The notes below the pieces were generated by a model. The model was not told the origin of the DNA. It worked only from the letters and a program-made list of their open reading frames with translations, and searched no databases. From NCBI GenBank assembly GCA_014549065.1, contig JACDOX010000113.1:256413-320412 (forward strand): DNA of 64,000 nt, written 5' to 3'. The stretch comes from Cardinalis cardinalis (lineage: Eukaryota > Chordata > Aves > Passeriformes > Cardinalidae). How positions within the stretch are numbered: position 1 is the stretch's first letter; every line of letters begins with the position of its first letter. Below are positions 38,681 to 52,530 of this stretch, piece by piece. The position numbers were made by a program, and so were the translations under genes.

Positions 38681-41600
38681 TAAGTTGTACCAAGTTGATG
38701 AAAATCTTCAATAGGGAGGGGAACATGGCTATATTTTAAAGATTGTTATGCAAGTGCATTGATGCATAAAATTGTTTCAGAATATCTGCATTATTAACTT
38801 CCCTGCTTATTCAATTGTTAGATGCCTTTCTTCTGCTCAGATAAAACCAGCATGTTTTTTCAGTGGAATGTGATAAAACATGAGAAGCATATGCATGCGG
38901 AATGAATAGGTGTAACTGAAGCACTTAGGTGATTGCTTTTCATCTCATATTTTTCTGTTGTTTATTTCCTTATTCTTCCTTTTGTTTGTTTTTTTTTTTT
39001 TCATTCTGTGTTATATTTTGCTTTTCAAAATCTACTCTTTTTTTCTTTATTTGTGTGCTTTGTTATTTGCTTTTATTTATTTGAATATTTTTTCAAGGTT
39101 TTTGCTTAGTTTTCTAAAGAAACAGTTTACACAGTCATGCCACGTGTGTATCAGTCCCCCTGTGATAATTTTGAACCTGTTAGTCACTTTCAAATAAACA
39201 GAGAGCCAGAAGAAGATTCCAAAGGCATTGGGTTTGCATAGTGTGCAAGTGCAGGTGGCTTGGTGGAGAGGAGAAACAGTGTCCTGCANAATGAGCTATG
39301 TGGAGAAGGAAGGAACGACTAGAGATATCTTGGCAAACCAGGGCTAATTACGTTGTTCATAAAATTGCTTAAGTGCTAGCCCATTCCCTCCTGTTTTCTG
39401 TTAGAGCAGTCTGATGAGACCTTTTACATGATGGGGGCAAGTCAAGATGCTTTTATACTTGCTGTGGACTAGAACATTTATATAAATAAAATATATTTAT
39501 GGTGGGAAGCTGATTTTAGATATGCATGATTTGAAGGGATGGATAGTTTCAGCCATTTTACAGGTGGAACAGATTACAGTTTAGCTTGTCTTTAGTTTTG
39601 TCTTAGCCTTTAAGATCATCTTTATCTTTTTGAAGGATATTTGCTGCTTTGTTATTATTATTTAATGATATCTTTGTGTTAAGATCTCTGAATTATGCAA
39701 CATTTCTTCAAAATGATAGGATTTTGTGAAAAGATCAACGAGCACCTGAGCCAATAGTATGGTAGTTGTGCCCTTGGCTCCTAAGGGGAGAAGGACAGGG
39801 AAAAATTAGCAGAGGTATGGACTCAGCAGAAATAGCTTGGTAATAGTAAGAAGAGAAAACAGTTTTCAGCATTCTGGAAAGGGTCACTAAAACCAGAAGA
39901 AAGGTATAGTCTGCTCCTGCTTAACTTTGGTGTCTGTGGTTTCAGCTGGTTCTTTAAAACTCTGCTTTCTCTGCTCTTTGAGATTATATTCACCCTTCCT
40001 TCTTGATGTCTACATCCTCCTGCTTTGCTCTGTTCTGCTAAAGCATTGATTATTTACTTAGGCTTGTGCAAGCATGCTAATGTTCTGCTAAAGCTAAAAA
40101 TACTGTTGCTATATAGTAGCTAGTCAAATAATGGGATTTTAAACTGAAATATCTAACTTCATATTCAGTGGAAGCTGCCTGTCAGCATTTTTATAGGTCT
40201 GAATAGGCTTTTTAAAAGGATCTAGCTCTAAGCCTTGATAATTGAACTTAAGCTCGTAAGTTACTTATCTACTCCTGAAATTTAAACCTGATCCATGTTG
40301 TAAAACTGCAATGAAGAACTACATGAAAATGAAATAGGATGTTAATGGAGAATTTCTCATTTAGAATTGCTTCTTAGCAATATAAGCAACAATTTTAGGA
40401 ATGTTGATCTGATTTTTATTGTCTTGTGTATGAATTACTTTATTAAGCGAGCTATTTGGTGTCCAAATCATGGCACATTCCAACTTTGTCAGTGTGATCT
40501 AGCCATTGTACTGGAAATAAATACACAAACTGGAGACTTTGTAAACATTTATGGCTGTGCCCTGTGTTAAATAAGGACTATGCTTTATTTTCATGCAATA
40601 AAATTTAATTAGTTGTAAGTCAGGTTTTGCTTTAGTTGTAATTAGTTTAGCATATAATTATTCTGTCTAATAGCAATCTGAAATCTGCAAGCATTTTGAT
40701 CTTATTCCAAGTTAAAAAAAAGAAACCCTCTTAGAAGTATTCAATCAGTAGCTATAATAGAATCTTATTAGTCAACCATATTATAGACTGTGTAAATCTT
40801 TAAGTGACTGAAGCAGTGTTTTCACTGGTGCTTGTTATGTATGGCATTAAGAAGATTTATAAAAATGCTTTATATTGGACTTGGAACTTCTATATCATTT
40901 GGAAAAAATCAGTGATCTGTTTTTTTGGTGAGCTTAGTATTTGCTGGTTTGACTTTTAGCTCTTTTTAATTTTTTATTTTAAAATTAATTTTAAAGGTCT
41001 AGCTTCTGTAAGATATAACTGGGAACTGTTTGTGTGAAAATAGTAATACTTCAGTTTTAGCAAACATACATATGTTAAATCTCATAATTTACACACAAAT
41101 ATTACTGNCTATTAAAGAGTATTTTAATGATTAATGAGTACTTTTTGAACAATATCTTGTATTTTCTATCTTTTGGATGTGGCTGGCTGCCATTCCTAAC
41201 AAAGTTGCCCTGCCAAGGAATCTTTTGACAGCTCCTCCTATGGATTTCCTTATGGGAACAGCATTAAAGCAAGAGATAAATGCAGAGTCTGGCATGTTAT
41301 TAGCTGCAGTGGAGTGATGGGGAGCAGAGCTTCTGTTCTCACTTCCACCCTAACCAGCTTATTTTTTGCTAGCAGTGGTTTACAATCTTGCTTGCTAGTA
41401 ATGTTGTTCTAAATTAAATTTCACCTGTATTATTAATTTTAAGGTTCTTATATGTTTCCTCCATAAAAGGGCTCTCTCTGAGCTGCTCATCATTTCATCA
41501 GCCTATAGGTCAGGAAATTATGTCTAATCAGAGCATAGGGAATGGCACTTTTTAAGGAAATGAACAGTCAACAGCCTTTTACTTGATGATATTTGTCTTT

Positions 41601-43046
41601 TGGAAACTCTGTGGTCTGATTAGGAGGGATAAATGACTTCACAACTAGAAGAGAGATACTCAAACATTTACATTTAAAAAGGAATATGTACTTTAGCTTG
41701 AGAAGAAATTGCCTCATCTTTAAGGCATAGGATTTTCAGTTACTCCTCTACTTTTCCAATTACCTACCCTATAAAACTCAAAAAAGTAGATATTTCTGTT
41801 AACTCATATGATATGCCTGCTAACTTGAACTTGTCACTTTCCCTTCTAGGGTTTCTATTTTGCAACAATGATTAGGGTACAGTTCTTAATTCTGTTTCAG
41901 ATTTTGGTTTTTTTTTCCAGAGCAATCATACTGAAATGATCTCACATATTTTAAAAGTATCTTTTAAGAACAAGTATGTATTTGTTTAGTATTATTACAT
42001 ACATAATTGTGTGTGTATAAATGCTTATGTATGCAGGTATCATGTAATTATAGAGCTCAATACTGTGTGTATAAGTGTGAAAACGTGCATAATGCAGAAT
42101 TAAAAGCTTAAACCAGAACACAGTTGTGTAGCATCTTGAAATCGTTTTATTTGCATGTGCCAACTTGTTAAATAGCATTATACTGGGGCCTCAGTGAAAG
42201 GCTGTTGTAAGCTCTAATAACAATAAGTTAATCTCTAGGCGAACAGTATGGAAAATACAACTTTTCTTGGTGGTTTGCCTTTTTGTTTGTTTTTTTTTCC
42301 TTCCCAAATGAAGCTAGTCTAAAAATATTTGTCAATATTATCAAAACAAAAGGGAAAAATAATTTTCCTGGTAATAAAGTAATATATATGTATTTATTTT
42401 TTGTTTCCAGTCTACTTTAAACCTTGTTTTAAAACAGCACTCTTTAGGCATCAATGGGTTGAAGTTCATTTGCAACCCAAATGTAATAATAAAACCAAGT
42501 CAAATATATTCCCATTATCACTCAAGATGCTGTAGTTAGAAGATGGATATAGAAATGGTACAAAATATCCAGCTGCTCTACATCAAAAACTAGTCCAAGT
42601 GCAAATAAATACTTGGAAATGTTTTGTCTTTAAATTGAAAAGAGTCCTGAAATAAAAAGTGATTCAATTCAATGTGACAAATGAAGTATGAATTCCATTT
42701 TGCAGTAAGTAATAGGGAGGGTTTTATTTTTGTTCCTTTAACTCTGTTTCACCCAGACATATGAATATTGTATTTAGTACTGAACAGTTTCGGAAGATGA
42801 AAGTTACCAATTGTTGGAGCCTGTCCTCATTTTCTAGGCTGAAGCCACTGAACTGACAAGGAAAGCAGGGATGTGAAAATCTAGAATAATAGAAAGCATT
42901 CACATCTCATGAAGCTGAATTTCAGCTGGGTGCCTTAAATAAGAAAAGGGCAAATATAAGGGGAAGTATCTCTTCTCCAACTCAGAGACAGTCTCAGAGG
43001 GTCTTCCAGCCAGTTAGGGCACTCACTTTAAGGTTTTTATTCCCTG

Positions 43047-43140
43047 CAAATACACACACACACCACAAAAAACAAAAACAAGCAAGAAAACAACAAAAAA
43101 AAAGCTACAAAAAAAACCTCAACAACAAAAAAACCCCACC
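43047..43140. repeat. A/C-rich low-complexity tract
   Basis: A short CA run followed by A-rich DNA punctuated by C on this strand. Low-complexity A/C-rich or T/G-rich blocks of this style recur at 48579-48735 (opposite strand sense) and 53425-53535. Confidence 0.85.
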
Positions 43141-46100
43141 AACTCTACAACCTGTACATTGGACTCAGTATGATCCTTTTATTTTATGTAGTAAGTATCC
43201 TGTACAGAAAAGAAAGTATTAAATATCTACCTCAAAGAATCAGAAAATACCTGCCTTTGCTTTCATTTGTGTTGGGGTAGTTGTGAGCAGCACCATGGGT
43301 ATTTAGCTGGGTGTAGTAGAGATCAAGAGCAAAGTAATGGGGAAAATCCTTAATTTTTTAACAGGTTTTCTGGAGCAAAGGTCTAGTGATTTTATTTCCT
43401 CTTGTCCTATCCTTTGAGGATCCTGGCCTGCTGTGTAGTTTATTATTGAGCAAGATTATCAGGTTGATTTAAATGGGGTCCCTGTTGGAGAAGGAAAGTG
43501 TCACCAAATTTCCTATATGGTGACTTGTTTAGGTGTATGGGTTGGGTTTGGGACATTACTTGCATTTTTTTTTCTTCCTTTCAGTGCCTAATTTGGAAAA
43601 TGTTTCAAGGTCTGTTAAAATTGCATGAGATTAAGAGATTATAGGAATATGAGTCCTCAAAACTTAACATAGTAGAAAAGTAGGTGACCTTCTGGAGAGC
43701 AATGGCCAGAAAAGCCAGAAGAGCAGGGTAAGTACCTTGCTAGAGGAGGGTGGAGTGGGCACCAGGTGGCAGCCTTTTCCCATAGCAGGCTAGGAACTGA
43801 TGGATGGCAGTGCACCAGATCCTTCTGATAGGCTTCCAAAGGCTTCATTTTATTGCTCTCCTCGCAGTAGCTTCTCACTTATCCTTTCTTTGCTTTTGGA
43901 GTTGTTGGCTTTGGGTCAGCAGTTTGGGAGGCAGCAGATGCTGTGGTGGATGTGGAGCTGCCAGGGTGGTGCATGGCTTGTTGGTCATCAGCTGACAGGG
44001 ACGGCCACTGGCCACTTCCCCAGAGCTGCCAGGGGGCAGAACCAGCAGGCAGGCAAGCAAATGTCTGCATCACATGGAGAACGTGTAGGAAACGAAGTGA
44101 GAGGATAGCAGCAAAAGGAAGGAGAGAAAGGAGGAATTTAGGATTTTATCAAAAAGGGGTAAGTAACTGAAAATCAATTCTGTGGAAGTAACATGGAGAA
44201 ATATATAGATAAGTATGTGATATAATAAATCTGAGGCAAAGAAAATCATGTAAAGAAGAAAAGGCAATTGTTCTGTCTGCTCCTATTTACTTGAGTTCCA
44301 GGAAAAGCACCTAAACAAAAAACATTACAAAGAAAGCAAATAGTCAAAAACAGAAGAAAGAATAAGATTGGACTGATTTTCTCTTGAATATTTTTTATGG
44401 GTAGTTTCTGGAGAACCTACTTTAGGCTGTAGTGTGGGAAGAGAGAAGAGACAGTTGAATGAAACAGAGTATTGGATAGCTGATTATATTGATGTTTTTT
44501 CATTTGCCCGGCCTAGCTTAAACCCCTGGTTGTTCATGATTATAGAGCAGGAGCTTTTCCATCTGATAGCCAAGTTTGTGCTCTTCAGATTTGCATCTCC
44601 CCAATTTGAATGGCACAGTGGCTTTTGACACTTTTCCAGAGAGACTGTAAACATTGAAGCTGCCAAGGCAAAATGCATTCTGAACCTGTAGTTAAAACCA
44701 TCATGTTTCCAGGTAGTGCCTCTTGCTGAATCCCAAAGCATGTAATATGAATTGCTTTGGAAAGCATTTTGTATCCTTAAGATAGAAAAGCATATTTCAG
44801 CATCTGATAACTATAAAGAAACTTCCAAGGCTGCTGATCCAGATGCTTTAAAATAGGCTTGAATTTAGTTAAATTTTATTTCAGGCTGCTTTTCCTGACC
44901 TTCGCTCCCCTTCTCCCCTTGCTATTCCCTTGGTGGTCTTTCAAAAGCCAGGTGTCTGGGATTGTCTCCAGCCTACTCTGAAAACACCCCAGGCCTTGGA
45001 TTAATACATGAGGGCTGCCTTTTATTTAAGTCCATCCATTTACATAAGGCCTGCTCAGTCAAACCCACTTGCAATGTACAGCCAAGTTGAACTGAAACCT
45101 CAGCAGGTCACTAGTGCATGGTCCTGGATTTTACTGAATTTAACTTAGTGCTGCACCTTCTTGCAATGAAAACTGAGGAATATTGCAGAGGGGCTTTGGA
45201 TTTCTGATTCACAGAGGGATGTTGGAGAAATCTTTGATCTTTGTGTGAAAGAACTAAAGAAAGAATAGTATTTGTAAAAATGTGTTCCTGCTTAATGGAT
45301 GTGAGTACAGATCTAATATCAGGATGAAAATTTCATTGTGTATACATGGCATCACAATACATTGTTAAAATTAAAAATACTTCCTTCAGCATATAGATCA
45401 GACTTACCTGGACTGCATCAATGTAATTCTGTTATACCAGCTTTTCACTCTGAAAACATTGCTAGTACATAAAATACTTTGGGTCTCATTTTCTATATGT
45501 AGTTCAGAACTACTGATGACAAAATCTAAAGAAAAATTATTATCTTTTTCAGGAATATCAAACTATAGATTTTGTGTGTGTGGTTGGTTTGGCCCTTTCT
45601 GATGATTCCAATTGTCAGCTTTTACAACTTGGTATTGTTTTTTACTCGAGTCCTTCTCAATCTTGTTGAAAGTGGGTCACAGGACATGTCTAGCTTAGGA
45701 GTGAATGGAACAGCTACGAAAATAGTGAGCCCTGCTTAGACTGTCTGTTCAGAATATTCACACTGCAATTTGCAAACAGGAAGTATTATTAGTGGTTTTT
45801 TTCTGCTAGAGGTGATAGCCAGATTCTCCTCCCTGATTAGCACTTGAATAGTGAGTAAGCAAAGTACAGACCTTTATGAAAATAAAAATGATCAGGTAAA
45901 AGAGACATGTTTTAGAATACCTTTTTTATCACAAGTTTCTGTGAATGAATGTATTAGAACAGCATTATTTTTCCAATATTGTTGTCTGCTACCTTTTGGT
46001 TTTTCACATAGAAACACACAATTTGAGTGATCTGAACAATTTGACTCCAGAATTTAGATGTGTGATATTCTTGGTATTTACACAATATATCACTGCTTGA

Positions 46101-48298
46101 TTCCCCTGATGAGCAAATAGTTGTTCCCTCTACTTTATGTAAATAATTCACATCTTTATATATTTATTTAGACTGGAACACTGTATTAATAAACTCTTGA
46201 TAAGAGATTATTCTTGGTCTTAGTATACCATGCTATTGTGTATAGTCCTTCAGTGACTTAAAAAAATTATAGTGATTACTTTTATTATATTTCTAGATTT
46301 TCCTGTTGATACAGGTTATCTGACTTGCAGTTTTTCATTTTATAGATATTTCAATCACATTCATGCAAATCACAATTTTCTGTTGCTGTCTTTTGACCCC
46401 GAGTTATTTTTTCATTTTGTCATTTACAGGGTTTTTCCATGAAATTCAGAAACATTTGCTATGTTTTCCTTAGAATTCCAAGATTTTGTTTGTGCCTAGC
46501 ACATATGAATTAAGCAGAGACTCATTAGGAATACCTTAAGAACACTCTATTTGTTCTACAAATTTTTTATATACATTTTATTGTAAAATCTGAAATACGT
46601 AAACAGTGGAGTTATAGTGAAAGTTTTCAAAAAGAAGGGAGCATATAAATTATTGGATTTAACAGCTAATCAGGTCTAATATGGGNAAGATAATTGCATG
46701 AAATTGGGGATAGATTGAGTCTTGTTTCTCTCTTGCAGTAAATGGTTAGGCTAAGAAGAAAAATCTCAATATAGATTATGAAAAGACACGAATGTTTCTA
46801 AATACAGATGTATGAGGGTTGTAAATACTAAAAGTGATATTTAAAAGGTTGTATAATAGTGACAAGGAAATAACAAAAATTAAAATAACTTGTGGATTGG
46901 AATAAAAATTCAATGTATATTGTGAAATAGAAATATTTATTAGGGGAATTGTTATAACAGGACATCATGCTGCTCACTGATTTATGGTTCAGCATGGTGT
47001 AGAGTGGAAAGCATAGATGATATTGGAGTCCTTGATGATATTCTGTAGATTTGGGGTTTTTTCTTGTTTAACCACGCCAAAGATATCTCAAAATCTTATC
47101 TCAAAGGTAAATACTAAAGAAATTTCTGTGCTCTTTGCTAGATTTTCAAATTACTGAAAGAGAAAGCCCAGGAAGGAGCTACCTCCTCTCTCAAATATTC
47201 TGCCAATACCAAAAAATGTCTGAGTGACAAAATAAACATCTTAGTATTGTCATTATAGTTTGACATCTTAGTATTTTCATTATAATTAGCAAGCAAGGAG
47301 CAAGCAGTGATCTTTTTTAGAGCAAGAGTTGACTTAATCTTGTAGGTCGAGATTTGATGGTGATGCACCTCTCGTGTCCAAGGCAGGAGGGATGCTTTGC
47401 CTTTCAAAGCAGACCACTTCACCCACAGTTCAGTCCTGGTTGTTTTGGTAGTCAGGAGCCTGGTGTGTCCAAATAATTCCGCTTTGCCAGTGGCTTCTGA
47501 AAAGAGTTGTCTAGAGCTGTTGGCATGGACTGTGGTGGAAGTTTTCCAGTGCATGATGGTGATGGCTTTCCACCAGCTTTGGCCAGCATCATCAGCACAA
47601 ATGGTCTGTGAAGTTTCCCATTACCTTCTGTAAAATGCTGAGGCCCTATTTCACTGCCACCTGCCAATCACAATGTCACCATCTGCCATGAGAATTAGGT
47701 ATGACCTGCAGTGTTTTGTTTAATCCGGTGACACTTTACTCTTCCTATTGTTTCTGCTACTCTTTCCTTCCCTGAATAGGCTGGTTGAAGCTTATCTGAT
47801 GCATCTTGTTTTGCAAACCTTCTCTGAAAAAACCCCAGTTGCAAGTAGCTGATAGTGTGTTAGCAGAAGGTGGGTATTGAGAACAGGCCAGTGCCATTTC
47901 AGAAAACTTAGAGAATAACTGACCAAAAAAAAAGGGAGTTGTTTTAATACACTTGGAAATTTAGTTGTGCAACCATGTTTTGCAGCTACTGAGACACATC
48001 ACAGTCCTGGTTTCAAGATGAGCTTTAAAGAGATGCGCTCTTTCATTGTATTTCACTAATGTATATTGTAGTTAAAAGTAAAACTTTCTGAGTTCAATTA
48101 GGTGAATATAACTGCTGTAGAGTTTTCAAGGAAAGGTTGAACTTGTGAAGATTAGCCTGAGGGAAAGAACTTGGACAAAAGTTTGGTCATTTAAAATGTA
48201 TTGATCAGAGAGAAAATGATAAACCGTTTTGACTAAAGGTGAAATGGAAGGAAATGCTAATAATAAATGGATCATTGTTATTTGAGGAGAAGGGGAGG
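43141..48298. other. Non-coding stretch
   Basis: No recognised exon. The GC-richer segment 43660-44110 carries several overlapping frames on both strands (up to 102 codons) without family resemblance. It has a donor-like string GGTAAGTACC at 43720 and a strong acceptor-like site ending at 43584. Segment 44490-44760 is repeat-free, with frames open on both strands and an octamer-like GATTTGCATC, and is a candidate conserved element. Segment 47140-47670 holds a 138-codon minus frame plus opposing frames, unrecognised. Confidence 0.55.
47236..47289. repeat. 27-bp imperfect tandem duplication
   Basis: ACATCTTAGTATTGTCATTA... at 47236 is repeated at 47263 with a few differences. Two copies only. 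It overlaps the minus frame at 47138-47554, creating an internal peptide repeat there. Confidence 0.85.
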
Positions 48299-48335
48299 TT
48301 TTTGTTACTCATCTGGCACAGATGAGTAACAAAAA
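48299..48335. repeat. Perfect hairpin, 17-bp arms, 3-base loop
   Basis: The arm TTTTTGTTACTCATCTG (48299-48315), then GCA, then the exact reverse complement CAGATGAGTAACAAAAA (48319-48335). No mismatch in 17 pairs. The outer bases do not pair, so the stem ends sharply, which argues against a microRNA precursor (normally about 22 or more pairs with mismatches and a larger loop). It fits a local template-switch event. Confidence 0.92.
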
Positions 48336-51300
48336 GATTTCATGAAGTAGAGAAGTCTTCAGTCAGAACCTTAAGAGAAGGACTCTTGTGACTCAGAAAA
48401 TAAATATGTTTGACCAAGTATTTTGTGATTTGAGTTTAGCTGAAAGAATCGTATCTAACAGAAATCAGTCCTTCTCTCTAAATATTTGGGATTTGACAGA
48501 GGTATCTTAAAGCTCAGAAACGAATTTCTTTTGTTTATTATTGCTTGATTAGGTGGCATGTAAAGTTTAAGAGATTATGGGGTTTTTTTGTTTTGTTTTT
48601 ATAAGTAATGTAATAGAAATAGTAAGGGAAAGGGCTATTAATGTATTCTATTTTCTGGGGGTTTTTTTGTTCTGTGTGTGGGGTTTTTCAGGGTTTGGGT
48701 TTTTTGTTGTTTGTTTCTTCTTTCTTATTTTTTTAACATGTTAGCACTAATATTGGGAATCATGAAACAGTTTTAAGTGTGAGTACTGTAAAGCAGGATC
48801 CCCAATTTAACCACTTGAAAGGACATGTATGCATTGTTAGCAGGAAGCTTCTACGTAGAACTGACAACAGCCGGGTAGGGCTGCAGTACAAAAAGGATCT
48901 ATTTCAAAGGGCTGAAATGTGCACAAATGAAGTGTACAACTTTAAACACTTTAAGTGGTTGTGTTTCAATCTGTAAAACCAATTTTGTTTCCAAAGTATG
49001 AATTCTTGATAAAAGGTAGGCTTTTGTGATTTATTGGATTTAAATTAGTAACATTCAAAATGTTCTGCATTTACTTCTTATCTGTCAAAAAAATTGTCTT
49101 CAAATAAAATTTATTGTAGCATGTTGCGGTTTTGGTGATATAAAAATTGCTTAGCAGACTGTGTAATAATATTTAATTCTTCCTTTGTGCTGCACAAAAC
49201 TCAGTAATTACAAGAGGGTTTTTTTAATATGTATTAATAAGGCATGAAAACTTTCTACCCCCACCCTTTTTTTTTAAATCTTTGAGTCATACTGTCAATT
49301 CTGACATTTTCTTGAGCCTGCTTATGGAGGAGATTTTTGTTGTGTTTTGGGTAAGACAGGAAGGTCCTAGGGATACCTGGGAACTGAAAAAGTGCCAGTC
49401 TGTATCAAGAGCAGACTCAACAATGTGGAAGAAAAATGAGCTTATATTATCCTGAGAATAAGTATTTTGAGATGAAGAAAATGTATGGAACTTCCTAATA
49501 GAGAAATCCTAGAAGAAGCCAAGCTCAAGAAGGTTGGGTTGTTAATGTTTTTCTTGGCTGGTGTTGACAATGTGTAGCAAGTACCTAGGGACGAGTGAGG
49601 CTGAAAGTCATGGCTCTCAAGTAGAAACTTGAGGTCAATCTGGTTTTTGAAGGATGAAATATAAGAAATGGATATTTCAATGTCAGCCTCACACATTCTG
49701 TCTTGAAAAAAAATCATCACACTGACAATAGACGGCATATTTTAAATATCAATGAAACGGTGATATAGTATTGCAAGAGAGTGGAAAACTGCCTTAAAGA
49801 AGTAGAGTTTTAAAATTCAAAATTGGGTAGCTACATTAAGTGTTCTTTTGAAACAATTGAGTTCTTTTCTGTGTCTTGTTTTTCATGGGCTAAGTTTATG
49901 GGTAGTACTGATCTCACATTAAAAACTGAATCTAATCGATGAGTCACATAGCAAAAAATAGCTGGATTTTTCTCTCTGCTGCACAGGTCTGGGTTTTATT
50001 TTACTTTAAGATAAAATATTTTTTCAGTTGTAGTGAAAGTACATGTTGGATATCATGTACTATCAACCCCTTACAGTTGAAAAGATTTGAACAGCTAGTA
50101 GGAGGAAAGTACTTGATATTCCCTGTTTGAGCCTTTGGTCGTTAAGAATCACGGCCATGCATGACAAGAGAGTTCAGCTAGTAAACAAGGTCTGTGCAGG
50201 AGCAGGTGGAAGGACACAAGAAGTGACCAGAAAACATATCAAGTGAGTGAAAAAATATGCAGTCGTTGGTTTGGATAGAGGGTGTTGAGTGATGTGGGCA
50301 TAGTGCTTAGCTTCACCTTTTTACTGTTTACCTTCGCTAGGCAAGATTTTTAAAGAGCTTTTTGAAGAGACTAAAATTCTTTGTGACAGGTTGTTTAGTG
50401 CCTGGATGTGTTGCTTTCTTTTTCTTTATTTTTTAGGGGGACTGTGGGTGAAATTGTTTCTATGTGTGCTGGTATATTTTTCTGGGCGTCAAAGAGATGC
50501 CTTTATTATTTTCCTTCAAACTTGTTTTAGAACAAAGTGACTTATTTTTATTGTCTGTAAAGTTCCTAACTTTATACAAATAATACCATTATTCATAATA
50601 TTTTTATGCTATAAAAACCCCTCTTATACCATCTCATGATTTTCTGTCAATGGTTAATTTTGGTGTATTTAGCACTGCTGTACATTAAGACATTTCTTCT
50701 CTGTTTTCTATATACAGAATTTCACAATGCTAATAATCACATGTGGTTATAGGTAACTGAGGCAGGTTTGCAGTTTAGACTGTGGAATATCTTGGCTGTA
50801 AGAGTTTTTTATTAGTTTCCAATTCTTAAACACTTCTGTTCACTACTCTTTCTATTTCAGTTTTTGTTCTTATTGTAAAGCTGTGTATCTGAATTGATTA
50901 AGATCTGAACGGCGCTTTTGTACCAAAGATTAGCCAGTTGTGTGGAATNAAGCAGACTGCTGTGTGCATTTTTTTTTGTTATGCTTTATGCATTCTGTAA
51001 AAACCTACTTTCATTTCTTTCATGAAAATGAATACTAAAAGGTTTAAAAATGAAATCCAAGTGCACACCACAATGATTTGTTTAATTCAGTGGCATTGTT
51101 TAAATGGTTACTTGAGCCAAGTAGTTGCTCGAGCCACACAGTACATTCATATTAATGTATGTGTGTATGTCTATATGTATATATGCATGTGGCCATTTTC
51201 AGCTGTTAATTGAAGGTAATAAGGTTTAAATTGACAGTGTGGCAGAATAAACAGCACAGCCGACAAGCACTTGAGTTTTTGACCAGAAAGCGTTTTCCAT

Positions 51301-52476
51301 CCTTGCAGTGATCCACTGTAGAGGCCGTATCATGGATCTGACCAAAGCTACTGCATGATGCACGTGGCTCTGACTTTCTGATCATAAGGTCAGAGTTTGA
51401 GTGAAGTCACAGATAACAAAAATACTTTCATTTTTCCTGAGACAACAAAGACCTCTTAGCCGTTGCTGTGTAGTTAATGTTTTCTGAGTGCTCTCCCAAA
51501 AACAAAGTACTTCTTGGTTCCAAATCCATTATTGCTCTTCCCCATGGTCTGACAGCTCTATGCCCTTCAAAAGGAGGAGAGCAGTGAAATACATCGCATG
51601 CTGTGTCCAGTTGTCTTCGCTGACCAAGTGAAAAAATGATGATGTGGAAGATCTTAAAGCAAAATCCTTCCCTTTCAGAAAATTTCCTGCCTCCGTTTAC
51701 CGAATTGATCTGTGAGTGAAACACGTGCTGTGTGTACAATTTACGGTGCAAGATCAAATTGTCCAGAAGAAAATACTATTTGCCTGAGGCAAATGCACAA
51801 AAATATTCTGGATGGTTTATCCTTTAAAAACAATGTTTTCAGTATGTACTGCTGCAAGAAAACAGAAGATTTCATCAGGAGTTAAGAATCTGTCTGAGCT
51901 GTGAACCCTAAGATAATTAGAATAATTGGTCTCTAGCCTAACATGTTGCTACTACGTAGCTAGTTAATGTGAGGTAGTCATATTCCTTTGGTAAGTGGGT
52001 GACTTAGAAATAAAATGTGTCAATTAATTTCGGATACTCTAGAAAAACTCTGGGAATGTGAAATTCTAAATANATAGATATCAAAGAGAATGAACCAGCT
52101 GTTCAAAAACATTCTAAGATGCTTAAAAAGAAACAATTGCAAATAAGAAAAAATCTATAATAAAATATTGATTATGTAAATAAACATTATTTCCAATGTT
52201 AGATTGTTTTCATCATGATAAAAAACATACCCCAAGATGTACTAGGAAGCTTCTTTTTTCAGTACTTTCATTGAACTAGTAACAGATGTTAGGCCTTTCA
52301 GGTAGAGATGGCTGATGTTAGATTTATATGAAACAAATTCTATTTAAGTCTTCCATATTTTGAAAAGCAGATTACACAATTTCAAGATATTGTATTGCTC
52401 GCATCTAGCACATTCTTGGTTTTGAGGTGCATAGAAAAGAATGTTAAATATCANCTTGTTCAGTGTTTAGTAGTTA
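48336..52476. other. Non-coding stretch
   Basis: Apart from the T/G-rich block at 48579-48735, this is AT-rich sequence with no recognised exon. The 98-codon minus frame at 49442-49738 and the 109-codon minus frame at 51428-51757 have no resemblance to known families. A TATG/CATA-rich patch lies at 51150-51190. Confidence 0.55.
48579..48735. repeat. T/G-rich low-complexity block
   Basis: Two clusters of GGGTTTTTTTG, GGGGTTTTTC and GGGTTTGGGTTTTTTG strings are separated by about 50 bases of ordinary sequence. It is the complement-type counterpart of the A/C-rich tracts at 43047 and 53425. Confidence 0.75.
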
Positions 52477-52530
52477 TTTGGATAAAGCATGTTTTAAGCA
52501 TGTTTGGATAAAGCAAGTATTTAAGCATGT
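52477..52530. repeat. 26-bp imperfect tandem duplication
   Basis: TTTGGATAAAGCATGTTTTA... at 52477 recurs at 52503 as TTTGGATAAAGCAAGTATTT..., with both copies ending TTAAGCATG. Two copies only. Confidence 0.85.

Larger units (their letters stand above)
34909..43046. other. AT-rich non-coding stretch with candidate conserved blocks
   Basis: No confident coding exon. Noted: a 144-codon minus frame at 35978-36412, unrecognised and within chance expectation; a strong acceptor-like site at 37529 (listed separately); a T-rich run at 38987-39000; and repeat-free mixed-composition blocks at 38430-38680, 39130-39480 and 41180-41570 that look like candidate conserved non-coding elements. The block at 38430 contains an inverted pair GCTGACA (38450) and TGTCAGC (38474). 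Confidence 0.55.

Noticed and set aside
47138..47554. 138-codon minus-strand frame
   Set aside because: Includes a two-copy nucleotide duplication, has opposing frames over the same DNA, and shows no recognisable domain.
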